NCBI RefSeq assembly: GCF_014640175.1
Contig: NZ_BMGL01000007.1
Location: 124,001 to 188,000 of the forward strand
Length of the DNA stretch: 64,000 nucleotides
DNA from: Psychroflexus salis
Lineage (GTDB): Bacteria > Bacteroidota > Bacteroidia > Flavobacteriales > Flavobacteriaceae
Direction of reading: 5' to 3'
The stretch's first letter is position 1, and the number at the start of each line of letters is the position of its first letter. The notes below the pieces were generated by a model. It was given only the letters and a program-made list of their open reading frames with translations. It made no database searches and was not told where the DNA came from. The position numbers were made by a program, and so were the translations under genes. Below, piece by piece: positions 44,993 to 52,255 of the stretch.

Positions 44993-45979
44993 TTAATTTG
45001 GTAAGTACCAAGAAAACTCATCAAATTGCTCTGAATTTGCGATATGCCTTATTATCTCATAAGCATTTACGTTTCGTTCAATATTGTTATCTATATAGGT
45101 GGTCTTATTTGCTTCTGTAAAAAGATTGTACAAGTTCCACAACGAAATATTATTATTTGCATCTCTTTTGAAATTTGGACACTCATAATATTGTTTTACC
45201 GCATGGTTTATTTGCCCATCGTTTAAAAGCATCGGATGTATTCTTGCCTTATCTTTTTTTGATAAATGCTGATACATCCTTGCCTTACCAATAAAATGAG
45301 CAAAAGATTCTTCATCTAACTGAAGTTTAGAAAAACTTTCTAAGGTTGTTAAGTGTTGGTCTTTATCATAAGATTGAAAAAGTTCTATCATTTTATTTTC
45401 TAAATCATCAACTGAACCAACTCTTATTTCATTTGAAAACCCATCTGTTGAAACACAAAGATTTAAGCACACTTTATTTTGAAAACCTATAAAGATTTTG
45501 AATTTTTCTAAGTTCTTTCTACTGTATAGATTTTCTTGATTGTAAGCTCTTACTCCACCTATTGACAAGGTTAGTGGATTACCTGAAATACTTTCTTCAA
45601 TTTGAGTTAGCTCCATTAAAAAAGCACAACGTTCATAATAGATAGTTTTTTCATGCTCCTGGAGCTCTTTTACTGGCTTTCCAATAGCTGTTGGAACTCT
45701 TCCTTTGATTTGATGAGAAACTCTAATATTTGGCTCTGAAACATCAAATCCATTAAACAAATCTGCTATAACATCTTTAGCTTTTTTAATAAATTGATAA
45801 TGTGAAATGGTGGTTTCATTATCTTTTGAAAACACAGGAATTATACAATCATTTTTTAAATGATTAAGCTCTACACTTCTTGTTCTTCCACCTATAAATT
45901 CACTTTTATTTTTAGTTGGGTTGGAATGATTTTCTAAAGCTATATTGGGTGTTTCTTTTTCTACTTTAATTAACTCCAT
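44993..45979 (-). CDS. DUF3871 family protein
   Basis: A 328-residue protein I recognise as DUF3871, a family found mainly in Bacteroidota phages and integrative elements. Recognisable segments are 'IRVSHQIKGRVPTAIGKPVKELQEHEKTIYYERCAFLMEL' and 'NPLTLSIGGVRAYNQENLYSRK'. No enzymatic motif is visible. It follows the Sak4-like ATPase with a 9-base gap, so both probably act in island DNA replication or recombination. Confidence 0.78.
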   Translation of the reverse strand: MELIKVEKETPNIALENHSNPTKNKSEFIGGRTRSVELNHLKNDCIIPVFSKDNETTISHYQFIKKAKDVIADLFNGFDVSEPNIRVSHQIKGRVPTAIGKPVKELQEHEKTIYYERCAFLMELTQIEESISGNPLTLSIGGVRAYNQENLYSRKNLEKFKIFIGFQNKVCLNLCVSTDGFSNEIRVGSVDDLENKMIELFQSYDKDQHLTTLESFSKLQLDEESFAHFIGKARMYQHLSKKDKARIHPMLLNDGQINHAVKQYYECPNFKRDANNNISLWNLYNLFTEANKTTYIDNNIERNVNAYEIIRHIANSEQFDEFSWYLPN

Positions 45980-45988
45980 AATATCTAG

Positions 45989-46834
45989 TTATTTTACAAT
46001 TTGACCTTGTTCTACAATTTGTTCTATTTCATTTTTTTTCTCCATAATAAATGGCTGTATTTGGGATCTTAATCCTGAATATTTTTTGTAAATACTTCTA
46101 AGTTCTTCTAGAGTTTTACAAGTATCTATTTCATTTTCTACATCTTCAAGAGAAATTCCTTCACTGCACCATTCAATTAATTTTTTACCTGTTGATTGAT
46201 TGATTACAAACTCTGGCTGATTCATAAATAAACCTGTTCTATCCTTGGATGCCTTAGCTAAATGATTGTCATTAATCAATTCAAAATTTACCGTAAGCTC
46301 ATATTCATAGCCTTCTCTGGTAACTTCTTTAGTTCCATGTTTAATTACTCTAGTTTTTCCACCCATATTAGAATCTAGTGAGTAGTCTATTTTTCTTCTA
46401 ACTGTAGTAATTAAATGAGCCTTAGAATTAATAATTTTATCTATAAAAGAATTGTGAAGTGGTGTAACTTTAGCCCAATCTTGAAATCTACCACCTAGTT
46501 TTTCATGTATTTCTAAACATCCACCCTTACCAGACCACTCGTGTGTAATGCTATCTACAATTATTACTTTCATACCTGCTTTCTCACAGGTTTCTATTGC
46601 TTTAATATATCTTTCAGGACTAAATGGCTCTCTGATACTTAAAACATTAAAATCTCCTAGATGTGCATATAAGTTGGCGCTGTTGTTTTCAGTATCAATT
46701 ATTGCTATTTTAGACCAGTCATTTGTCATACCATATGCCAAAAGCAATGCACTGTACGATTTTCCAAAACCACTTGCTCCACTTAAACCTACTCTTAGTT
46801 TGACTTGATGTCTTTTTGCTTTTTGTAATTCCAT
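45989..46834 (-). CDS. Sak4-like RecA-fold ATPase (phage AAA_24 type)
   Basis: A 281-residue protein with Walker A GASGFGKS at residues 19-26, a Walker B-like 'MKVIIVDSITHEW', and the segment 'LITTVRRKIDYSL' after it. This is the layout of phage-encoded RecA-like ATPases of the AAA_24/Sak4 group, which promote single-strand annealing during recombination. The C-terminal 60 residues form a charged helical tail. It is first in a short operon with DUF3871, and a terminator lies just upstream of it. Confidence 0.82.
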   Translation of the reverse strand: MELQKAKRHQVKLRVGLSGASGFGKSYSALLLAYGMTNDWSKIAIIDTENNSANLYAHLGDFNVLSIREPFSPERYIKAIETCEKAGMKVIIVDSITHEWSGKGGCLEIHEKLGGRFQDWAKVTPLHNSFIDKIINSKAHLITTVRRKIDYSLDSNMGGKTRVIKHGTKEVTREGYEYELTVNFELINDNHLAKASKDRTGLFMNQPEFVINQSTGKKLIEWCSEGISLEDVENEIDTCKTLEELRSIYKKYSGLRSQIQPFIMEKKNEIEQIVEQGQIVK

Positions 46835-46892
46835 AGTTAAATATTAAGGGTTATCATTTTAAAAATTATAAAGTGTAATCTTGATTATTAAT

Positions 46893-46924
46893 TAAAAAAA
46901 GGGAACTCATTTAAGAATTCCCTT
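46893..46924 (-). terminator. Terminator after the 114-residue protein gene
   Basis: AAAGGGAA (46897-46904) pairs with TTCCCTTT (46917-46924); the minus-strand transcript would end in seven T residues. It separates the 114-residue gene from the Sak4-like gene downstream. Confidence 0.8.
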
Positions 46925-46932
46925 TGCAAGTT

Positions 46933-47277
46933 CTAAGCAACTGATTGCTGTTCTACAACTTGATCTTTAATTACTGCATCTTCTTCGTCTAGGTAGCGCC
47001 AACTGTAATTCATTTCGATAACTTCACCTGTACTAGGCACAATATACTCGTAAGGTTCAACTTGAACTTTACTAACTTCACCAGGTAACTCCGTACCCAC
47101 TAAACCTTTACAAGTTATTTCATCAAAAGTACATGCTACCCTAGCTTTTCTTACCGTTAAATAGCTTCTTCCTGTTTCTTTACTAGTTACTTTTTCAACT
47201 CCACCTTGAACAATTAGTGAACAAAACTCTTCTCCTTTGTTGTTTTCGTTTACAACATAATCTACAATTTTAACCAT
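46933..47277 (-). CDS. Small acidic island protein, possible DNA-binding accessory
   Basis: A 114-residue acidic protein with many short strands ('VKIVDYVVNENNKGEEFCSLIVQGGVEKV', 'SYLTVRKARVACTFDEITCKGLVG') and an acidic C-terminus (LDEEDAVIKDQVVEQQ). The beta-rich body with an acidic tail recalls single-strand DNA-binding proteins of phages, though I see no firm family match. It lies just before the Sak4-like ATPase but is separated from it by a strong terminator, so it may be transcribed in excess. A GGGG-TATAT-CCCC hairpin (47309-47321) sits in its leader. Confidence 0.55.
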   Translation of the reverse strand: MVKIVDYVVNENNKGEEFCSLIVQGGVEKVTSKETGRSYLTVRKARVACTFDEITCKGLVGTELPGEVSKVQVEPYEYIVPSTGEVIEMNYSWRYLDEEDAVIKDQVVEQQSVA

Positions 47278-47426
47278 AGTTTTATAAATTTTTTAGATTA
47301 AACAATAAGGGGTATATCCCCAAAACTCAAAAAGAGTGGGGGTTGATAGTTAATTATAGAGCATAACCGTTTAAAAAAAAATTCTGAAAAAATTCTGAAA
47401 AAAAAATTCAAAGCTTACTCAAAAAA

Positions 47427-47453
47427 AAAGGCAGAGATAAAATCTCTACCTTT
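47427..47453 (-). terminator. Terminator after the SH3-domain protein gene
   Basis: AAAGGCAGAGAT (47427-47438) and ATCTCTACCTTT (47442-47453) form a stem with one mismatch; the minus strand continues in a T-run. It lies about 58 bases past the stop codon. Confidence 0.75.
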
Positions 47454-47510
47454 AATTGTTTGTAAGATGGGTAATATGTTAACCCAAATTTCTATATAAG
47501 TAATTCATAA

Positions 47511-48125
47511 TTAATCAATAATTAAAAAAGCCTTTGATATAAATCCAGTATAATCTTTAATCTTAACTTTGTAGTAATGATCAGATACCTTTTTTAAGAC
47601 CTGAACTTTTTCTCCGTCATTTGGCTCATATATCACATCCGCTTTAACAGTAGGTTTGTTTCTAAGTTTTGGTTTTATTGCTTCTTGTTTAATGAAGGTC
47701 GTAAACATGGCATCACCAGATTTTTCTCTAATATATTTATTACCAATTTCTTCTTGAACTTGATTATAAATACTAATAATTTCATTCAAAAATTCTGTAG
47801 TTTTATTTTCACTCATAAAGACCCTATCATCGTAATTGGAAATAAAATCTCTATACCTTTTCTCAAAAACATATAGTATTTCGTCTCTCAAGTTTTCATC
47901 ACTAACACTATTTGCATGATTTACTATCTTATCAATTAACCTACTGAAGCGAGCAGAATTTCGATCTTGATAATCTTGATTCTCTTTTGCTTGTTTAGCA
48001 ACATTCATCATCTCATTTAGAGATCTAGATTTGTATTGACTAGGTTCTATATTTGTATTTTGATTGACTGTCTGAGAATAATTTAATATTGGAAATATTA
48101 GAAAGATTAATATTGATTTTTTCAT
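47511..48125 (-). CDS. Secreted protein with C-terminal bacterial SH3 domain
   Basis: A 204-residue protein with a signal peptide (MKKSILIFLIFPILNYSQT), a helical middle ('MNVAKQAKENQDYQDRNSARFSRLIDKIVNHAN', 'FEKRYRDFISNYDDRVF') and a C-terminal SH3b-like domain (about residues 155-203: 'ADVIYEPNDGEKVQVLKKVSDHYYKVKIKDYTGFISKAFLI'). SH3b domains in secreted bacterial proteins usually bind the cell wall or other proteins. It and the repeat protein next to it form a two-gene secreted set on the island, with no known link to replication. Function unknown. Confidence 0.7.
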   Translation of the reverse strand: MKKSILIFLIFPILNYSQTVNQNTNIEPSQYKSRSLNEMMNVAKQAKENQDYQDRNSARFSRLIDKIVNHANSVSDENLRDEILYVFEKRYRDFISNYDDRVFMSENKTTEFLNEIISIYNQVQEEIGNKYIREKSGDAMFTTFIKQEAIKPKLRNKPTVKADVIYEPNDGEKVQVLKKVSDHYYKVKIKDYTGFISKAFLIID

Positions 48126-48180
48126 TTTATTAGTTTTATTAGTAGTTTTATTGGTTGCTATTGTACAGTTAATAGCCTTT

Positions 48181-48615
48181 TCAGTATTTGTTCGGATAGT
48201 AAACTAATTTACCATTATAGTCTTTTTTATAAGTGCCTAAAATATTTCCGTATTCGTCCTTCTTTACAATATTGCCGTTAAAGTCTTTAGATAAAGTGTA
48301 TAAAATATTTCCATATTTATCCTTAACAACCTCATTACCATTAAAATCAGTCGATTGTGTGCTTTGGGTATTACCATAATTATCTTTTGAAACCTTATTC
48401 CCATTAAAGTCTTTTGATTCTGTTTTAATAACATTTCCGTATTTGTCTTTCCATACGAAGTTCCCGTTGAAGTCTTCTGAACCTGTTGCTACTATGTTCC
48501 CATATTGATCTTTTGCAATTGTATTTCCATTATAGTCCTTTGAATAGCTAATTTGCTGTGAAGAACATAAAGTCGTAATAAAGGTAAATACTAGCAAGAA
48601 TAATAATTTTTTCAT
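48181..48615 (-). CDS. Secreted protein of 21-residue tandem repeats
   Basis: A 144-residue protein with a signal peptide (to CSSQ, residue 20), followed by five full repeats of 21 residues (residues 26-130) and a partial sixth. The consensus is KDFNGNxVxKDxYGNIxxTxS. The repeat is rich in Asn, Gly, Asp and Tyr and likely forms an extended or solenoid structure, possibly calcium-binding through the Asp/Asn loops. I do not recognise a named family. It is the gene nearest the XRE regulator and its palindrome, so it may be under that control. Confidence 0.65.
   Translation of the reverse strand: MKKLLFLLVFTFITTLCSSQQISYSKDYNGNTIAKDQYGNIVATGSEDFNGNFVWKDKYGNVIKTESKDFNGNKVSKDNYGNTQSTQSTDFNGNEVVKDKYGNILYTLSKDFNGNIVKKDEYGNILGTYKKDYNGKLVYYPNKY
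48226..48540 (-). repeat. 63-bp tandem repeat array inside the secreted repeat gene
   Basis: Five in-frame units of 63 bases encode the five full 21-residue repeats. The DNA copies have drifted in third positions while the encoded NGN and YGN cores are kept, which suggests selection on the protein. Confidence 0.75.
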
Positions 48616-48930
48616 TTTATTTAGATTTTAATTTGCTTACTCTGAATCAGTTTTCAGCATCCCTGTTTTATTAAAGTTTTAAGCATTGGTTTTTTTATAC
48701 TATAGATTAATTAAATTTATTTTGTCATTTCTTGTTTAGCTTGTTTCTAAATGGGTCGATATAGTACTTACCAAAAGAGTATTTTCCATAAAAATTATTT
48801 TTCCCATCTAAAATCAAGAATTTTTATCCGATTTATTTCAAATTAAAAATGACATAATTAATGATAAATTTTAACAAATATAAGCATATATGCTTATATA
48901 GTATCATTAATTGTTACGGTATTTTGTTTT
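48616..48930. other. Divergent control region of the island
   Basis: This 315-base AT-rich region lies between the secreted repeat gene (minus) and the XRE regulator (plus), whose start is a GTG at 48931. Apart from the 22-bp palindrome at 48878-48899, I see no gene or other clear structure in it. Confidence 0.6.
48878..48899. promoter_or_regulatory. 22-bp perfect palindrome, candidate XRE operator
   Basis: A perfect palindrome centred at 48888/48889, with inner 18 bases ATAAGCATATATGCTTAT. It lies 31 bases upstream of the GTG start of the XRE regulator, the usual place for an autoregulatory operator read by an XRE dimer. Confidence 0.65.
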
Positions 48931-49161
48931 GTGGCAAATATTTCAAACAAAGAATTCCTTAAAAATTTTGGTAACAGACTTAGAAAGCATAGAGTTTTGA
49001 ATGGTTTCACTCAGGCTCAACTTGCTTCTGAACTAAATGTAGAAATTTCTCAAATTAGCAGAATTGAGAGAGGTTTAATAAATACTTCTGTTGTCAACCT
49101 TTACAAGATATGTGAAACATTAGGAATATCACCTAAAGTCCTTATTTTCGATGATAATTAA
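48931..49161 (+). CDS. XRE-family HTH transcriptional regulator
   Basis: A 76-residue Cro/CI-type helix-turn-helix protein. The HTH core is 'LRKHRVLNGFTQAQLASELNVEISQISRIERGLINTSVVNLYKICETLGI' (about residues 17-66), with no extra domain. The start is a GTG at 48931, because no in-frame ATG precedes the domain. It is the only plus-strand gene of the island and its stop overlaps the integrase stop (shared TTAA). It is probably the master repressor or switch, and may bind the palindrome just upstream. Confidence 0.88.
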   Translation: MANISNKEFLKNFGNRLRKHRVLNGFTQAQLASELNVEISQISRIERGLINTSVVNLYKICETLGISPKVLIFDDN

Positions 49162-50393
49162 TTTTTCAAATTTTCCATTAATTTACGCATCTCTCTACTC
49201 ACGCTCTGTTTCAAAACTTTTCCATAAGAATCCTGAGTAGTTTTAATACTAGAGTGTCCTAAAAGCTCACTTACTATTTCTATTGGCACATTATTATAAA
49301 GCAAGACAGTAGTTGCAAATGTTTTTCGTGCAATATGATGGGTAAGTCTTTTTTCAATTCCAACTATATCAGCAATCTCCTTGAGATATGAATTAAATCT
49401 TTGATTTGATATTGTTGGCAAAATATATTCACCGTCAGTAATATATTTATCAATTATTGACTTTGCTTTTGGTAGAAGTGGAATAAATACTTCTCGCTGA
49501 GTTTTTTGTCTAACTGTTTTTATCCAAATTTTTTTATCAAACCCTTTTTCTAAATTAGAGTGTTTAAGGTTTTTCATTTCCGAATAAGCTAAGCCAGTAT
49601 AACAGCAGAATACAAACATGTCCCTAACTTTAGCCAATCTTGGTTGCTGTAATTTACAGTTCTCAAGATTATTTAACTCTTCTTCGTTTAAAAAAACAAT
49701 GCTTTTTTTGACTTTTTTAGGTCTGTGATTAACAAAAGGATCTACTTCCAAATATCCATCAATTACTGCGTTTTTAATGGGCTCTTTAAAGCGTTGTAGT
49801 GACTTATTTATAGTGATTTGCTGGTTGTTTTTTTTAACCTTTAAGAAGTACTCAAATTCATTAATAAAAGTTGTGTTTAAATCTTTTAGTGGGATATCTT
49901 TCTTCTTTAGATAGGAATTGACGAACTCTTTCACATGATCGAAAACATACTTAAATTTATTAAAGGTAATCTGCTTTATATCTTTACCTATCAGTTTTCT
50001 TTTTTTCTCTAAATACTCGTCTAAATACTTTAAAAGTGAGTGTTCTTTTTTGAAAACCTTCCCTTTATATTTATCAATAATATCTTGAGCTGTGAAAAAG
50101 TTTTCCTGAACTTTTAATTGCAACACAATTCTATCAAGCTTATTTTTAATTAACTCAAGTTCTGAATTAATACTCCCAGAATGATTACTACTTATTTGTT
50201 TAGATGGCATCCATTCATGTGGCTTGATAAATATGCCTGTTGAGAATTGTGCACGATTGCCTTGGTGTGTAATTCTACAAAATATAGGACACAAATTCTG
50301 CTTGTTTTTTTTAGATTTAATCATGATAAACCTAATACTCATTTCATTTTGACTCATACTTCCAATTATTTTAGTTAAACAATTGGCATACAA
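49158..50393 (-). CDS. Tyrosine recombinase (integrase) of the island
   Basis: A protein of up to 411 residues. It has an N-terminal arm-binding domain (about 15-105), a SAM-like core-binding domain (about 115-215) and a catalytic domain (about 230-400). Catalytic residues visible are Lys297 region (RQKTQREVFIPL), His353 and Arg356 (HHIARKTFAT), His380 (LLGHSS) and nucleophile Tyr390. The usual first arginine (TGLR...) is Ala269 in CYTGLAYSEM, as in several Bacteroidota integrases. It integrates the island at tRNA-Asn, whose intact copy lies 266 bases away. The start may be at 50393 or at the ATG at 50357 (MSQNEMSIRF). Confidence 0.92.
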   Translation of the reverse strand: MYANCLTKIIGSMSQNEMSIRFIMIKSKKNKQNLCPIFCRITHQGNRAQFSTGIFIKPHEWMPSKQISSNHSGSINSELELIKNKLDRIVLQLKVQENFFTAQDIIDKYKGKVFKKEHSLLKYLDEYLEKKRKLIGKDIKQITFNKFKYVFDHVKEFVNSYLKKKDIPLKDLNTTFINEFEYFLKVKKNNQQITINKSLQRFKEPIKNAVIDGYLEVDPFVNHRPKKVKKSIVFLNEEELNNLENCKLQQPRLAKVRDMFVFCCYTGLAYSEMKNLKHSNLEKGFDKKIWIKTVRQKTQREVFIPLLPKAKSIIDKYITDGEYILPTISNQRFNSYLKEIADIVGIEKRLTHHIARKTFATTVLLYNNVPIEIVSELLGHSSIKTTQDSYGKVLKQSVSREMRKLMENLKN

Positions 50394-50458
50394 TTCTGGG
50401 CAAATAGTGTTTTTCCTTTATCCATAGTATCTCAAGTAGTGTACCTCGAAAAAATTAG

Positions 50459-50479
50459 TTGGTTACCGAATTGTGTACC
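50459..50479. repeat. Right terminal repeat (possible integrase arm site)
   Basis: A near-identical copy (20 of 21 bases) of the left-end sequence at 31716-31736. It overlaps the second of two direct GTGTACCTCG motifs (50439-50448 and 50473-50482), 34 bases apart, upstream of the integrase. Confidence 0.6.
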
Positions 50480-50627
50480 TCGTAATACTAATTTTTATGT
50501 TAAAAAAGGGGGGGGCAAGAAAACACTATAAAAAAGTAAACAAGCTAACAACTTACTTTTAAAAATTGTAATTGCAGTAATAGCGCAGTATTTGAGAAAT
50601 TTCAATTGAAACTTATTAAAAACAAAA

Positions 50628-50653
50628 AATCCCGATACTTGCGTATCAGGATT
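50628..50653 (-). terminator. tRNA-Asn terminator
   Basis: AATCCCGATAC (50628-50638) with GTATCAGGATT (50643-50653) around a TTGC loop. The minus-strand transcript of tRNA-Asn would run into this stem six bases past the tRNA and then a T-run. Confidence 0.8.
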
Positions 50654-50658
50654 AATTT

Positions 50659-50683
50659 GCTCCCCCTCAAAGACTCGAACTTT
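50659..50683. repeat. Right attachment site (attR) within tRNA-Asn
   Basis: A 25-bp exact match to attL at 31643-31667. It spans the discriminator, acceptor 3' strand and T-arm of tRNA-Asn, so the gene stays intact after integration. Confidence 0.9.
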
Positions 50684-50733
50684 GGACCCTCTGATTAACA
50701 GTCAGATGCTCTAACCAACTGAGCTAAGGGGGA
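50660..50733 (-). tRNA. tRNA-Asn (GTT)
   Basis: A 74-base cloverleaf on the minus strand. The acceptor TCCCCCT pairs with AGGGGGA and the discriminator is G. The D-arm AGCTCAGTTGGTTAGAGC, anticodon arm TCTGA-CTGTTAA-TCAGA with anticodon GTT, and T-arm with TTCGAGT are intact. CCA is not encoded. It is the integration target of the island. Confidence 0.97.
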
Positions 50734-50762
50734 TTGTTTTTACTTATTTTACTAGGCGGATG

Positions 50763-50793
50763 CAAATATAAAGCTAATTTTAATTTCGCAAAA
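50763..50793 (-). promoter_or_regulatory. tRNA-Asn promoter
   Basis: On the minus strand a TTTTG -33 element (50789-50793) is followed, 18 bases on, by TATATTTG (50763-50770). The tRNA begins 29 bases downstream. Confidence 0.7.
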
Positions 50794-50823
50794 TATTTTC
50801 ATGTAAAAAAAGTAAAAATAATT

Positions 50824-52140
50824 TTATTCAAATAGCCAACGGTACACATCATTGCCGTTTGCAAATAATACCAAAGCAATTAATAAGAAAAAGCCTACCA
50901 TTTGGGCATATTCCATAACCTTTTCGTTGGGTTTTCTACCACTAATCATTTCGTATAATAAAAACATCACGTGTCCACCATCTAATGCGGGAATGGGTAA
51001 GATGTTCATAAAAGCTAAAATTATTGAAATTAAAGCCGTTGCCATCCAGAAACCTTGCCAATCCCAACCACTTGGAAATAAGCTTCCTATGGCTCCAAAA
51101 CCACCAACTTGGGTTGCGCCTTTTTCAGTAAATACATATTTAAATTGAGTAATATAATCTTTCAAGGTCCAGTAACCATAATCAAAACCAGCAGTAATAC
51201 TTTCAGCAAAACCATAAGTTTTAGTTTCTACTTTAAGGTTGCTTCCATAAATAATACCAATTTTATCATCTTCATTAGGAGTAATACTTAAAGTCTTAAA
51301 GTTGCCATTGCGAGCAATTTTAAATTCTACCGTAGCATTACCGTTGTCTTGCATCAATTGGCTTAAACTTACTTGGTTTAAAATTTCTTCACCATTTAAT
51401 TCATAAATTACATCACCTTTTGCCAAGCCGGCTTTTCCAGCAGGACTATCGGTCAAGACACTATCAATTTTCGGTTTAATTATAGGAAAAAAGGCCATTT
51501 CAATTTCACCAGCTTCAAACAATTGCATACCAATATTTTCAGGAAGAGCAATAGTAGTGTAATTGCCATCTCGTAAAACAGAAATTTCCTGAATATTTCT
51601 GAGTAGTAAATGCCGATTAATATCTATCGGATTTTCAAATTCTTTTCCGTTAACTTTAATAATTTGGTCGCCATCTTCAAAGCCTAAATCTTCCATAATT
51701 GGCGAAACTGTAAAACCTTCAGACAAGCTATTTGGGCTCACATAATTTTGTCCCCAAACAAACAATACCATCATATAAATTAAAAAACCCAATACAATGT
51801 TTACGGTAACACCGCCCAACATAATAATAAGACGCTGCCAAGCTGGTTTGCTTCTAAACTCCCAAGGTTGCGGTGGTTTAGCCATTTGCTCCTTGTCCAT
51901 GCTTTCATCGATCATTCCAGCAATTTTAACGTAGCCGCCTAGTGGTAACCAACCAATCCCATACACGGTATCGCCAATTTTTTTCTTAAACAAAGAAAAT
52001 TTCACATCAAAAAACAAGTAAAATTTTTCAACGCGTGTTTTAAATAATTTAGCGGGAATAAAGTGTCCTAATTCGTGTAAGACAATCAATAACGACAAGC
52101 TCAACAATAATTGTATAGCTTTTATAAAAAATGGATCCAT
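50824..52140 (-). CDS. rseP: Site-2 intramembrane metalloprotease RseP
   Basis: A 438-residue inner-membrane protease. It shows the zinc motif HELGH at 22-26 in the first membrane helix, two PDZ regions (about 130-200 and 215-290) and the second-metal-ligand segment 'IPALDGGHVMFLL' near the C-terminus, which supplies the Asp. It cleaves membrane proteins such as anti-sigma factors during envelope stress. A -7-like box, TACTTTTG, lies at 52168-52175 on the minus strand. Full length. Confidence 0.93.
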   Translation of the reverse strand: MDPFFIKAIQLLLSLSLLIVLHELGHFIPAKLFKTRVEKFYLFFDVKFSLFKKKIGDTVYGIGWLPLGGYVKIAGMIDESMDKEQMAKPPQPWEFRSKPAWQRLIIMLGGVTVNIVLGFLIYMMVLFVWGQNYVSPNSLSEGFTVSPIMEDLGFEDGDQIIKVNGKEFENPIDINRHLLLRNIQEISVLRDGNYTTIALPENIGMQLFEAGEIEMAFFPIIKPKIDSVLTDSPAGKAGLAKGDVIYELNGEEILNQVSLSQLMQDNGNATVEFKIARNGNFKTLSITPNEDDKIGIIYGSNLKVETKTYGFAESITAGFDYGYWTLKDYITQFKYVFTEKGATQVGGFGAIGSLFPSGWDWQGFWMATALISIILAFMNILPIPALDGGHVMFLLYEMISGRKPNEKVMEYAQMVGFFLLIALVLFANGNDVYRWLFE

Positions 52141-52255
52141 GTAGACTATTTCAATTCAAAAAACATGCAAAAGTAAGCTTTTAAGTAGAGATAAAAAACT
52201 TCAACCTTTCTACTTCCATACATTTAGCTTTTGTTTGTGTTTCGCCCAATTGTTT

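Larger units (their letters stand above)
31643..50683. mobile_element. tRNA-Asn integrative element (about 19 kb island)
   Basis: The island is bounded by identical 25-bp direct repeats (31643-31667 and 50659-50683), which are the 3' end of the tRNA-Asn gene. It has a tyrosine recombinase at the tRNA end, an XRE regulator, replication and recombination genes (Sak4-like ATPase, DUF3871, SF3 helicase), a free-standing homing endonuclease and a type I restriction block. It lacks any recognisable capsid, terminase, portal, tail, lysis, relaxase or mating-pore gene. I therefore call it a satellite-like or mobilisable genomic island. Nearly all genes share the minus strand. Confidence 0.88.

Noticed and set aside
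48181-48540. CRISPR-like reading of the 63-bp repeats
   Set aside because: The repeats are contiguous without spacers, in frame, and encode a regular protein repeat.
31643-50683. Prophage or integrative conjugative element
   Set aside because: No capsid, portal, terminase, tail, lysis, relaxase, coupling protein or T4SS gene could be recognised, so neither label is supported.
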